DNA of 64,000 nt, taken from an uncultured Bacilli bacterium (GTDB lineage: Bacteria; Bacillota_I; Bacilli_A; RFN20; CAG-449). Position numbers and translations under genes: made by a program. Each line of letters begins with the position of its first letter. Within the stretch, counting starts at the first letter, position 1. This document shows positions 37,926 to 46,933 of the stretch, in pieces. The stretch is taken from contig CANQAG010000007.1 of assembly GCA_947588815.1 (NCBI GenBank), forward strand, positions 1 through 64,000, written 5' to 3'. A model generated the notes under the pieces. It saw only the letters and a program-made list of their open reading frames with translations, had not been told where the DNA came from and ran no database searches.

Positions 37926-39365
37926 ATGAAATTTAATGCCCCCAAAACCGAAGAGGAAAAGGAAGAAATTCGCAAGGCTAAGGCCCTTCGTAAAGAAAAA
38001 GAAAAGCAAGACGAAGAACAGGAAAAACTTTTAGAGAAAAAACGAGAACGCGTTTATAAAGAGATGATTGAATATCAAAACAAACATCGCTTAGAACCGA
38101 AAGTCGCTCCTGAAGATAGTTTTATCTCTTTACAACATATCAATAAAATCTACGGAAATAGAGTTCAAGCGGTCTTTGATTTTAACTTAGAAATCAAGGA
38201 ACATGAATTTATCGTTTTTGTCGGTCCGTCAGGATGTGGTAAATCGACGACTTTAAGAATGATCGCCGGTCTTGAAGCGATCACGTCCGGTGATTTGTAT
38301 ATCGATAAAGTTTATTCGAATGATTTAGAACCAAAAGATCGTAATCTTTCAATGGTCTTCCAAAACTATGCGTTATATCCCCATATGTCGGTTTATAACA
38401 ACATGGCTTTCGGGTTAAAAATGCGAAAAGTACCGAAAGAAGAAATCGATGAAAAAGTTCATCGTGTCGCTAAAATCTTGCAACTTGAAGAATATTTGGA
38501 TCGTAAACCGAAGGCGTTGTCGGGTGGACAATGTCAACGTGTGGCTTTAGGAAGAGCGATCGTACGCGACACTAAATTGTTTTTGATGGATGAACCTTTA
38601 TCCAATCTCGATGCCAAGCTGCGTGTTCAAATGAGAAGCGAGATTGTCAATCTTCATGAAACTTTAGGCTCGACGACGATTTACGTTACTCACGACCAAA
38701 CGGAAGCGATGACGATGGCAACCCGCATCGTCGTCATGAATAAAGGAAGAATACAACAAGTCGGAACTCCTAAAGAAGTCTACAATCATCCGAGCAATAT
38801 CTTTGTGGCCACCTTTATCGGTTCTCCGGCGATGAATATTTTAAAAGCCACTTATGATCATGGCAAATTGATTTTGCAAAACGGATTTGAAATTGAATTG
38901 ACGAAAAAACATCAAAAAGCTCACGATGATTTTTACGCGTCAGAGATATCAAGACTCAAACAACAAAAAGAAGATTTGCTTGGAAAAGATCAAAGCGTTT
39001 TGAGTGAAGAAGAAAAAATCCTCGATAGTCAAGAAATCAAGGCAATCGATAAGCAACTATCGATTATTGACACTTACTTAAAAGAAGGAAAGCATCAGAT
39101 TATTTTTGGGGTGCGTCCGGAAAATATCACCGAAAACGGAATGTCTACTAACGCGACCAATCTCTCAAAACCTTTGAAGGTCGAAGTAATGACGGCGGAA
39201 TTGCTCGGTCAAGAATATTTCATTCATACGATGGTTAAAGACGAGCGCTTAATTGCAAAACTTTCCGCGGTTCGCGATATCAATAACCATGAAGAAATCG
39301 AGATCGTATTTGACCTAGATAAGGTCCATCTATTCGATGTGAATACTGAAAAATATATCGCATGA
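37926..39365 (+). CDS. MsmX/UgpC-type sugar ABC transporter ATPase with charged N-terminal extension
   Basis: [48 protein letters not shown]. Confidence 0.95.
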   Translation: MKFNAPKTEEEKEEIRKAKALRKEKEKQDEEQEKLLEKKRERVYKEMIEYQNKHRLEPKVAPEDSFISLQHINKIYGNRVQAVFDFNLEIKEHEFIVFVGPSGCGKSTTLRMIAGLEAITSGDLYIDKVYSNDLEPKDRNLSMVFQNYALYPHMSVYNNMAFGLKMRKVPKEEIDEKVHRVAKILQLEEYLDRKPKALSGGQCQRVALGRAIVRDTKLFLMDEPLSNLDAKLRVQMRSEIVNLHETLGSTTIYVTHDQTEAMTMATRIVVMNKGRIQQVGTPKEVYNHPSNIFVATFIGSPAMNILKATYDHGKLILQNGFEIELTKKHQKAHDDFYASEISRLKQQKEDLLGKDQSVLSEEEKILDSQEIKAIDKQLSIIDTYLKEGKHQIIFGVRPENITENGMSTNATNLSKPLKVEVMTAELLGQEYFIHTMVKDERLIAKLSAVRDINNHEEIEIVFDLDKVHLFDVNTEKYIA

Positions 39366-39847
39366 TATACGATTTATTGACAGATACTTTCTTTAATAAT
39401 TTGAAAAAAAAGGTCACCATGTACGTTGCAATGATGATCTTTTTCGCTGTCGTGATCGTCTTATGCATTATCTTAACTTTCGTTTTACAGAATCGAGAAA
39501 CGATGATGTGGTTTGTATTTGGTAGCACGTTTATCTGTAGTCTTTGTGCCGGTTTTATGTCTTTTTTGTGGTTTAGTGTCGTTAATCCTCAAAGAAAAAT
39601 TTTGACGCTTATTTATAACGCTGAACGTAGTCATCCTAAAATGAACGAGGTTAAGATCAGCCAAATAAATCGTAATTTTGAAATATATGAAGGTTTTGAC
39701 GTATGTAAAATCGAAGTGATCGATGGCGAATTAAATAAAACGTTACATTACTATCTTTTGGCGGATTATTTAAAAGACTTGATAGAACAAAAAAACTATC
39801 GGATAGCGGTTTTTAATCGCGTGATTGTAAAGATTGAGGAAATCTAA
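39362..39847 (+). CDS. Membrane protein of unknown function
   Basis: Two N-terminal TM helices; overlaps msmX-like gene by 4 nt. Confidence 0.6.
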   Translation: MIYDLLTDTFFNNLKKKVTMYVAMMIFFAVVIVLCIILTFVLQNRETMMWFVFGSTFICSLCAGFMSFLWFSVVNPQRKILTLIYNAERSHPKMNEVKISQINRNFEIYEGFDVCKIEVIDGELNKTLHYYLLADYLKDLIEQKNYRIAVFNRVIVKIEEI

Positions 39848-39848
39848 G

Positions 39849-40487
39849 ATGAAAGAATTATCTAAAAGAAAGTTATCGCGGTATTTTGAATATAATTGGA
39901 TTTTTCTTATCGTCGTTTTTCTTTTATTTTATTGCTTGTTTTATTACTCGCTCAACAAAATCAACGAATATAAAGATGAAGAAAAAATCAATATCTTCGT
40001 AGAGGGTGAACGTTTGATCGATGAAAAATTCGCCCAAGATTTAAAAGAACAGGATCCTCGGATTCTAGAATATAATTTTTATTTATATTCTCCTGAAGAT
40101 CCTAAACTATTTGATTTTTATGAAGCCTTTGGAACAAATGCCGATATTTTGATTCTAAGAGAGCAAGATTTAATCGACGTTTCAAGCTTGATTAAGGACA
40201 ATTTTCTTGAAATAGATTCACAAATGAAAGAGCAAATTGTTAGTGATGAAATGATGGTAGAATACTATAATTATCAAACTGAAAGTTACGGTATAAAAAT
40301 TTACGATCATGAAAATCCGTTATTTAACAATCGATACCATTTTGATCAATGGATAGAATTTAACCCGATCGATAATTTTTATATGGTTTTTAACAAAAAT
40401 AGTTTAAAATTTGGAAAAACCAATGACTTGAATGATATGGCGCTTCAAACGGCAAAATTTATTCTAGAAAGGTACGCGCATGATTGA
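39849..40487 (+). CDS. Single-TM protein with extracytoplasmic domain, unknown function
   Basis: N-terminal TM, acidic soluble domain, overlapping operon member. Confidence 0.6.
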   Translation: MKELSKRKLSRYFEYNWIFLIVVFLLFYCLFYYSLNKINEYKDEEKINIFVEGERLIDEKFAQDLKEQDPRILEYNFYLYSPEDPKLFDFYEAFGTNADILILREQDLIDVSSLIKDNFLEIDSQMKEQIVSDEMMVEYYNYQTESYGIKIYDHENPLFNNRYHFDQWIEFNPIDNFYMVFNKNSLKFGKTNDLNDMALQTAKFILERYAHD

Positions 40488-41301
40488 AAATTTTAATGAA
40501 GGCAATTTACCTTTAACCAGACGAGGACAAATTCTCGATGTTTTGCGATATCATCTTTTTGAAATCATAACTTGCAGTATCTACACGTTTTTATTTGCGC
40601 TACCTTCGATAGTGTGGATCGTCTTTGTGGGGTTCTCTTCGCTTTTTTCCGAAAATCAATTGTTGAATGTGATTTTAATTTATGGCGTTTTGATCTTCCT
40701 TTTGATGATCATGTCTTTGGGCTTTGCCGGAGGATTATATTTTTTTAAACGACTGCTCTTTAATGAAGGAGCCAATGTCACAAAAGATTTCGCTTTGGGG
40801 ATTAAGAAAAACGGTAAATCTTTCGCAAAGATTTTTGCACTATGTGGAATATTCTATTTTATTTTGCATACTTCGTTATCTTTAATAAGCGTTATGGAAC
40901 TTAATAGTAATTTTAAAATTATTTTAAGCGGTCTTAGCTACGCTTTGTTTTTCTTGGTCTTAATCGTGATTTTATATATGCAGACGCAGACGATTTTGTA
41001 TCAAGTAACATTCAAACAGTTGCTTAACAATGCTATGAGATTTACTTTTGGATATCTGCATAAAAATATCTTAATTTTCATATTGGTGATGATCCCATTT
41101 TTACTATTTGAATTTATCCCTTATAATTTTGCCATATGGATCAGTATTTTTATTTCCATGGTTTTCTATTTTGGATTTGCTCAAGTGGTATTTATGGCTT
41201 TTTCTCTTCATGTCTTCGACATGACGATCAATAAAAATCAATTTAAAGAGATTTATCGGAAAGGATTGAAAAAAAATGAAACAGATCACTTCAACTTATA
41301 A
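40480..41301 (+). CDS. Polytopic membrane protein (YesL/DUF624-like)
   Basis: About six hydrophobic helices, overlapping operon member. Confidence 0.6.
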   Translation: MIENFNEGNLPLTRRGQILDVLRYHLFEIITCSIYTFLFALPSIVWIVFVGFSSLFSENQLLNVILIYGVLIFLLMIMSLGFAGGLYFFKRLLFNEGANVTKDFALGIKKNGKSFAKIFALCGIFYFILHTSLSLISVMELNSNFKIILSGLSYALFFLVLIVILYMQTQTILYQVTFKQLLNNAMRFTFGYLHKNILIFILVMIPFLLFEFIPYNFAIWISIFISMVFYFGFAQVVFMAFSLHVFDMTINKNQFKEIYRKGLKKNETDHFNL

Positions 41302-42577
41302 TAATTATTTTAATGAAAAGCATTGCGATGCCTATAAAAGTAATCCTCAAATAATCGTTGACGATAAGATTACCTACCAAACCCATTTAGGCTTTGGCGG
41401 GGCTTTTACCGATGCGGCATGTTCGATTTTTGAAAAATTAAACGAAGAGCAAAAAACTAAGGTTTTAGACGCTTATTTTTCAAAAGAAGGGCTTAATTAT
41501 AATTTGGGGCGTCTTACAATCGGTTCTTGCGATTTTGCAACGGCGGATTATGATTATGCTTTTAAACCCGATTGTTCGGATTTTTCTTTAGACTACGATA
41601 AAAAACATATCTTACCATTTGTTTTTAAAGCCCTTCAAAAGAATGAGATCACCTTTATGGCTTCGCCTTGGTCACCACCTAAAATGTTTAAAACAACGAA
41701 TGAAAAATGCCGTGGTGGGTATCTTAAAGAAAGCAGTTATGATGATTATGCTAAGTACCTTACGTTATATTTGAAACACATGAAACAAGCGGGAATCGAA
41801 ATTTCGTGGATGAGCATTCAAAACGAACCGGAAGCAGTTCAAAGTTGGGAGTCATGCATTTTTACTCCTCAAAACGAAATGAAACTAGGTAAGAAAATAT
41901 ATGAAAACATTCAAAAAGAAAAATTAAATACCAAGTTGTTGTTTTGGGACCATAATCGCGATGTCATTGTTGAGCGAGTCCAAGGATATTATGAAGAGGA
42001 TCAGGCAGATGAAATCATATATGGTTTTGCTTATCATTGGTATGAAGGATATTGTTCAAGCAATCTTAAAAAAGTACATGATATGCATCCAAGTAAACAC
42101 TTGATTTTTACCGAAGGTTGCATTGAACTATTAGGACTTAATCCTCAAGATCCTTCAAGTGCCAGCGGAACGATGAAAAATGCGTTGCGTTACGCCAAAA
42201 ACTATATTCTGGATAGTTTAAATTATACGGAAGGGTTTATTGATTGGAATTTGCTTTTGGATGAAAAGGGTGGCCCTAATCACGTCGGTAATTATTGTGA
42301 AGCGTTGATTATGTTTGATACTAAAACCAAAGAGTTACATTTTAATCCGAGTTATTATATCGTCAAACATTTTGCCCATTTTATTGAAAAGGGAGCTAAA
42401 AGGATCGATGTTAAAAACCAAAGTGAGTTGCTGGTTACATCTTATAAAAATCCTAATGGCCAAATAATAGTGGTAATTGCTAATGAAGGTGCTAGTAAAG
42501 AGACAACTATTCAAGTTAAAGGTATTACCTACAAATTATCTATTGATGCAGAATCCGTTACGACACTTGTAATTTAA
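41276..42577 (+). CDS. GH30 family glucosidase, cytoplasmic
   Basis: GFGGAFTDAACSIFEKL, WSPPKMFKT, SIQNEPEAVQSWESC, FTEGCIE motifs; no signal peptide. Confidence 0.93.
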   Translation: MKQITSTYNNYFNEKHCDAYKSNPQIIVDDKITYQTHLGFGGAFTDAACSIFEKLNEEQKTKVLDAYFSKEGLNYNLGRLTIGSCDFATADYDYAFKPDCSDFSLDYDKKHILPFVFKALQKNEITFMASPWSPPKMFKTTNEKCRGGYLKESSYDDYAKYLTLYLKHMKQAGIEISWMSIQNEPEAVQSWESCIFTPQNEMKLGKKIYENIQKEKLNTKLLFWDHNRDVIVERVQGYYEEDQADEIIYGFAYHWYEGYCSSNLKKVHDMHPSKHLIFTEGCIELLGLNPQDPSSASGTMKNALRYAKNYILDSLNYTEGFIDWNLLLDEKGGPNHVGNYCEALIMFDTKTKELHFNPSYYIVKHFAHFIEKGAKRIDVKNQSELLVTSYKNPNGQIIVVIANEGASKETTIQVKGITYKLSIDAESVTTLVI

Positions 42578-42680
42578 TAATTTTGATTTATGGTTAAATA
42601 ATAGTCTTATCATGTCAAATAAAATAATATTATAAAAGATATATTTTAGGTGCTATAATTAAAAAAAGGAGAGTGTCATT

Positions 42681-43076
42681 ATGAATGTCGCTTTAATCGC
42701 ACACGACAAGAAAAAAGACGAGATGATTAAGTTGGCCATAAAGTATAAAGATATTTTGGCCAAACATACGTTGTACGCTACGGGAACTACGGGTACTTTA
42801 GTAATGGGAGAAACCGGATTGCAAATTCATCGCATGAAAAGCGGTCCTTTGGGCGGTGATCAACAGATCGGTTCGATGCTCGCCAATGGCGAACTTGATT
42901 TGGTGATTTTTTTAAGAGATCCCTTGACGGCCCAACCTCATGAACCGGATATTTCAGCACTGCTTAGACTTTGCGATGTTCAAAATGTTCCGCTTGCGAC
43001 CAATGTTACAAGTGCGATGATTATGATTCACGCACTTGATGAAGGTCATATCAAGGATCGCAAAAGAGGTAATTAA
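42681..43076 (+). CDS. mgsA: Methylglyoxal synthase
   Basis: [48 protein letters not shown]. Confidence 0.97.
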   Translation: MNVALIAHDKKKDEMIKLAIKYKDILAKHTLYATGTTGTLVMGETGLQIHRMKSGPLGGDQQIGSMLANGELDLVIFLRDPLTAQPHEPDISALLRLCDVQNVPLATNVTSAMIMIHALDEGHIKDRKRGN

Positions 43077-43077
43077 A

Positions 43078-45438
43078 ATGAAGAAAAAGAAATTAGGTTT
43101 GCTTTTAACACTCGTTGCGTTAAGCTCATGTTCTCTTTTTAATCAATCTTCGAGTTCAAATGGAACTCAAAGTGATGATAAAAGCAATCAAAGCTCGCTT
43201 GTTCAAAGTGATACAAGCGGCGATTCTTCACATGATCAAAGCTCTGTAACAATCCCTGATGATTATCGACAAATTGATACTCATGATGAAGATAAAGTTT
43301 ACACTTGTCCTAATAACAGCGAAATGACATATGAAGATCTTTTTGATTTGCATAATAAAGTTAATATTTCGATTAAGATGGATAAAAATCAAATATTGAA
43401 ATTAAAATCGGATTTTTATAATTATGCTAAATCGGATATCTATCGCATTGCTAAAGAAGTCACTATTTCGCTTACAAGATGTGGTGAAAACTACAATTAT
43501 TCTTTTAATGATGTTGGAATTCGTCTTAAAGGAAATATGTCATTATCCGATCCATTCGATGATAGTGGTAATCTAGTTGATCAATCCCACTATAAATTAT
43601 CTTTTGGTGAATTGTTTGATGACGTCGCTATTTATGGTAGCGATGCTAAAACTTATACCCCTACTGAAAAGGAAGAACGAAAAAATCGTAATTTGTTGGG
43701 TTTAGAAAAATTAGATATTAAATGGAATCGAACTCATGATGGTTCCCACGTTAAAGAAATTTATGCTTATGATATTTATCGTGCCAACGGATTATTGGTG
43801 CCGCACGTTTCATTGGCTAATCTCGATTTCAATGATGGAACTAGAACTCTTGATTTAGGAGTTTGTTCGATTTATGAAACCATCGATAAAGAATTTATTA
43901 AGAGAAATTTAGATTCTAAACAAAGTTACCTCAATATGGGAACTTGGAATGAAGAAAAAGTGGCCACTAATGGAGTGGCAAACTCTAAATACGGCGATCT
44001 TTATAAGGTAACTTATGGTCGGGGAAGCGGTGGTGGCACTCCCGATATGACTTATGCTTCGTTTTCCGGTCAAAAAATCGGAGAAGATCGTGATAACGGA
44101 GCCTATGTGCCGGTTTATAATCGTAAAACCAATAAAGGGACCGATAACAACGATCGTTTAAGAAATGCTTTAGAGACTTTAAACAGCGGATATTACAATG
44201 ATATTGCTCAAAAAATCGATCTGCAATATTTTGCTCGGCTTGAAGCGATCAACTATCTTGTCGGTGATCCCGATGATTTGCGTAACAATTACAACAACTA
44301 TTACCTTTATATTCGAAGAACTGATGGTAAGATGATCATTATTCCCTATGATCACGATCGTGTTTTTGGATTATGCGAAGATTGGGATCCAAGCGGAAAT
44401 GGTATGAGTGAAGTTGAAATGTATTCTCGTATGGCCGTAGGTAATGGTGGTCAACAAGTAAATCCATTATATTTAAAGACCATTTTAGCTTCTTCATCAA
44501 ATCAAGTAAAAACCGATTTTGATAATTATTGTAAAGCATTAAAAATCTCGAGATGGTTTACGACGGAGAAATTTAACAAATACTATCAGTTGGCTGAAGC
44601 AAATTACGGCGAAGATTATCGTACAAGTGATATCGGTGGAATTAGAAATAACGAAGTTCGCTTCTCCCTTGAAGAATATAGTGGAAACTTGACGTTTGAA
44701 AATTACGTAAACAGAAAATTAAAACATGTATCTTTAGAAGATGATGATGGAAATGATGATAAGCCGGTTAAGCCAGTTAACGGAAATTTTTATCTCGTCG
44801 GTGATTTTTCAAGTTGGGAAGCGCTAGATAAATATAAATTTACCAAAAGTACTAACGACAATATTTATAACTTAGATTTTAAAATTGATAAATCTTATCG
44901 AAATTCAATTGAATTTAAAATCAACGATGGCAGTTTCTCTGGTAATGTCGATTATGGGTTTGATGAAGACTTCAATATCGTTGAAGGTGGCCCTAATGGA
45001 GTTTTGAATGGTTTTAATGACTATCAAAAGATTTGCTTTACGCTCGATTTGAATGAGATGAAACTTAACTATAGTTATGAAAATGAAGGGCAATGGACCG
45101 ACCCATCTTATGACTATTATTTTGCTTTTGAAGGAAATGGGTGGGCAGAAGCTTTAAATAACGAGCAATATCTTTTTTCTAAAATAAACGACGATATTTA
45201 TCAATATGAATTTACTTCGTTAGGTGATTACAATGATTTATATCCGTTGAAGTTTAAAATTATGTGCTCCAATGGTATCTTATATGGAAACAACGGAGAT
45301 AATTCGGTTTTATACGATTCAGCAACCGCTCAAACTTTTAAAGTTTATGAATTGAGCGTCGGCGAAAAGTTAAGTATTGTTTTGAACGTAGCAAATGCGA
45401 CGGTTTCTGTTACAAAAGCGGACTACAGTTATGAGTAA
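43078..45438 (+). CDS. CotH-like kinase lipoprotein with C-terminal tandem CBM-like beta domains
   Basis: Lipobox LSSC; IRLKGNMS, KLDIKWNRTHDGSHVKE, IIPYDHDRVFG (CotH motifs); start re-set to ATG 43078. Confidence 0.85.
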   Translation: MKKKKLGLLLTLVALSSCSLFNQSSSSNGTQSDDKSNQSSLVQSDTSGDSSHDQSSVTIPDDYRQIDTHDEDKVYTCPNNSEMTYEDLFDLHNKVNISIKMDKNQILKLKSDFYNYAKSDIYRIAKEVTISLTRCGENYNYSFNDVGIRLKGNMSLSDPFDDSGNLVDQSHYKLSFGELFDDVAIYGSDAKTYTPTEKEERKNRNLLGLEKLDIKWNRTHDGSHVKEIYAYDIYRANGLLVPHVSLANLDFNDGTRTLDLGVCSIYETIDKEFIKRNLDSKQSYLNMGTWNEEKVATNGVANSKYGDLYKVTYGRGSGGGTPDMTYASFSGQKIGEDRDNGAYVPVYNRKTNKGTDNNDRLRNALETLNSGYYNDIAQKIDLQYFARLEAINYLVGDPDDLRNNYNNYYLYIRRTDGKMIIIPYDHDRVFGLCEDWDPSGNGMSEVEMYSRMAVGNGGQQVNPLYLKTILASSSNQVKTDFDNYCKALKISRWFTTEKFNKYYQLAEANYGEDYRTSDIGGIRNNEVRFSLEEYSGNLTFENYVNRKLKHVSLEDDDGNDDKPVKPVNGNFYLVGDFSSWEALDKYKFTKSTNDNIYNLDFKIDKSYRNSIEFKINDGSFSGNVDYGFDEDFNIVEGGPNGVLNGFNDYQKICFTLDLNEMKLNYSYENEGQWTDPSYDYYFAFEGNGWAEALNNEQYLFSKINDDIYQYEFTSLGDYNDLYPLKFKIMCSNGILYGNNGDNSVLYDSATAQTFKVYELSVGEKLSIVLNVANATVSVTKADYSYE

Positions 45439-46249
45439 ATATTTAATTGCCAAACATTATTTTGAAATTGAATTCATCAATAAAGATTACTTATCTTGGC
45501 GATTTAGAAAATATGCTACAGATAATGAGAAAGAAGAATTTAAAATCGTCGTAAGAGTAAAAGAGCAAACTTTCAATTTTAGTGATTTAAAGAAGAGTAA
45601 TTCTTATTATAAAGGTTATGAAAACGGAAAATTTGTGCAAATTCCCTTAGGCTTAGATGGAGAAGTCTATGGTAAAATAACGTATGATAAAAACGTTGCT
45701 CATGTCGATCTTATTAATGACGATATTACTAAAGAAATCATCATGGTTCAATATGCCTTTAATCACTTGATTGAAGAATGCGAACAAGCCTTTTTGATTC
45801 ACGGCTCGTCAATTTTATATCGTGATAACGGATATTTGTTTACCGCACCATCGGGAACGGGAAAATCAACACATACTAATTTGTGGAAAGAACTTTACGG
45901 AGTTTTGCATATCAACGATGATAAAAATACAATCCTTATTGAAAATAATGAGTTGTATCTTTATGGAACACCATTTTCCGGCAAACATGGAAGAGATAAT
46001 CCGATTCATGCTCCGCTAAAAGCCGTCATTTTTTTACAACAAGGAAAGATTAATGAAGTATCTCGTCTGACACCTAAAGAAGCATTTGTAAGATTGATTA
46101 CTCAAGTTGTACAACCGGCGGATTTTGAAGAACTCGATCATTGGAACTACTTTGTCGATCGTCTCATTTCGCTTCCTTGTTTCTTACTTACTTGCGATAT
46201 TTCTTATGACGCTGTTAAAATAATAGAAAAGGAGTTATTATCATTATGA
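45431..46249 (+). CDS. HPr kinase-related (HprK-like) kinase
   Basis: Walker A TAPSGTGKSTH, INDDKN motif; starts within the end of cotH-like gene (ATGAGTAA overlap). Confidence 0.82.
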   Translation: MSKYLIAKHYFEIEFINKDYLSWRFRKYATDNEKEEFKIVVRVKEQTFNFSDLKKSNSYYKGYENGKFVQIPLGLDGEVYGKITYDKNVAHVDLINDDITKEIIMVQYAFNHLIEECEQAFLIHGSSILYRDNGYLFTAPSGTGKSTHTNLWKELYGVLHINDDKNTILIENNELYLYGTPFSGKHGRDNPIHAPLKAVIFLQQGKINEVSRLTPKEAFVRLITQVVQPADFEELDHWNYFVDRLISLPCFLLTCDISYDAVKIIEKELLSL

Positions 46250-46515
46250 AACTTACAGGAAACTACTTTTTAAAAAAAATCGGACCAGATGAAGTGTTGG
46301 TTCCCTTTAATGACGGAAAATTGGATACTTCTTCTCTAATATCTTTAAACGAAACGGCGCTTTTTATATATCGAAAACTCCTCGATAATAAAAGTTTTGA
46401 AGAGATTTTAAGCGCTATAGTTAAAGAATATGAGGTAGAAGAGAATATTGCTAAGCAAGATCTATTGGAGATTTTTGAAAATTTTAAAAAACTCGGTATT
46501 TTAGAAAATGAATAA
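46246..46515 (+). CDS. PqqD-like peptide-recognition (RRE) protein
   Basis: 89 aa; SLISLNETALFIYRKLLDNKSFEEILSAIVKEYEVEENIAKQDLLEIFENFKKLGIL PqqD-type winged fold sequence. Confidence 0.82.
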   Translation: MKLTGNYFLKKIGPDEVLVPFNDGKLDTSSLISLNETALFIYRKLLDNKSFEEILSAIVKEYEVEENIAKQDLLEIFENFKKLGILENE

Positions 46516-46933
46516 AAGTATTCAAGATTTGATCCCTTTGATGGAAGAAGCCTTCGCGTTAAATCAGCTATTTTGTTTTCCGGTGCGTGGTACTTCGATG
46601 CGCCCGATTTTTAATACTGGGGATATTGTTACTTTAAAAAAAGCCACGGAAATAAAAAAACACGACGCGATTTTTTTTAAAAGAGCAAATGATGCGTACG
46701 TCTTGCATCGTGTTATAAAAATTAAGGGCAATAATTTAATTGTGACCGGTGATAATCAAGTGGTATTTGAAAATGTGCCAAAAGAAAATGTAATTGGTGT
46801 TGTCGTGAGTTTTAAACGGAAAGGTAAAGAACACAGCGTCAACAATTTGTTTTATCGGCTTTTTGTCTTTTTTTGGTGTATAATGTGGCTTAGGAGAATG
46901 CTGTTTAGATTGAAAGGTAGGAAAATCTCATGA
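46508..46933 (+). CDS. S24/S26 signal-peptidase-like protein
   Basis: RGTSMRPIFNTGDIV catalytic Ser motif, YVLHRVIKI and TGDNQ motifs, C-terminal TM. Confidence 0.85.
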   Translation: MNKSIQDLIPLMEEAFALNQLFCFPVRGTSMRPIFNTGDIVTLKKATEIKKHDAIFFKRANDAYVLHRVIKIKGNNLIVTGDNQVVFENVPKENVIGVVVSFKRKGKEHSVNNLFYRLFVFFWCIMWLRRMLFRLKGRKIS

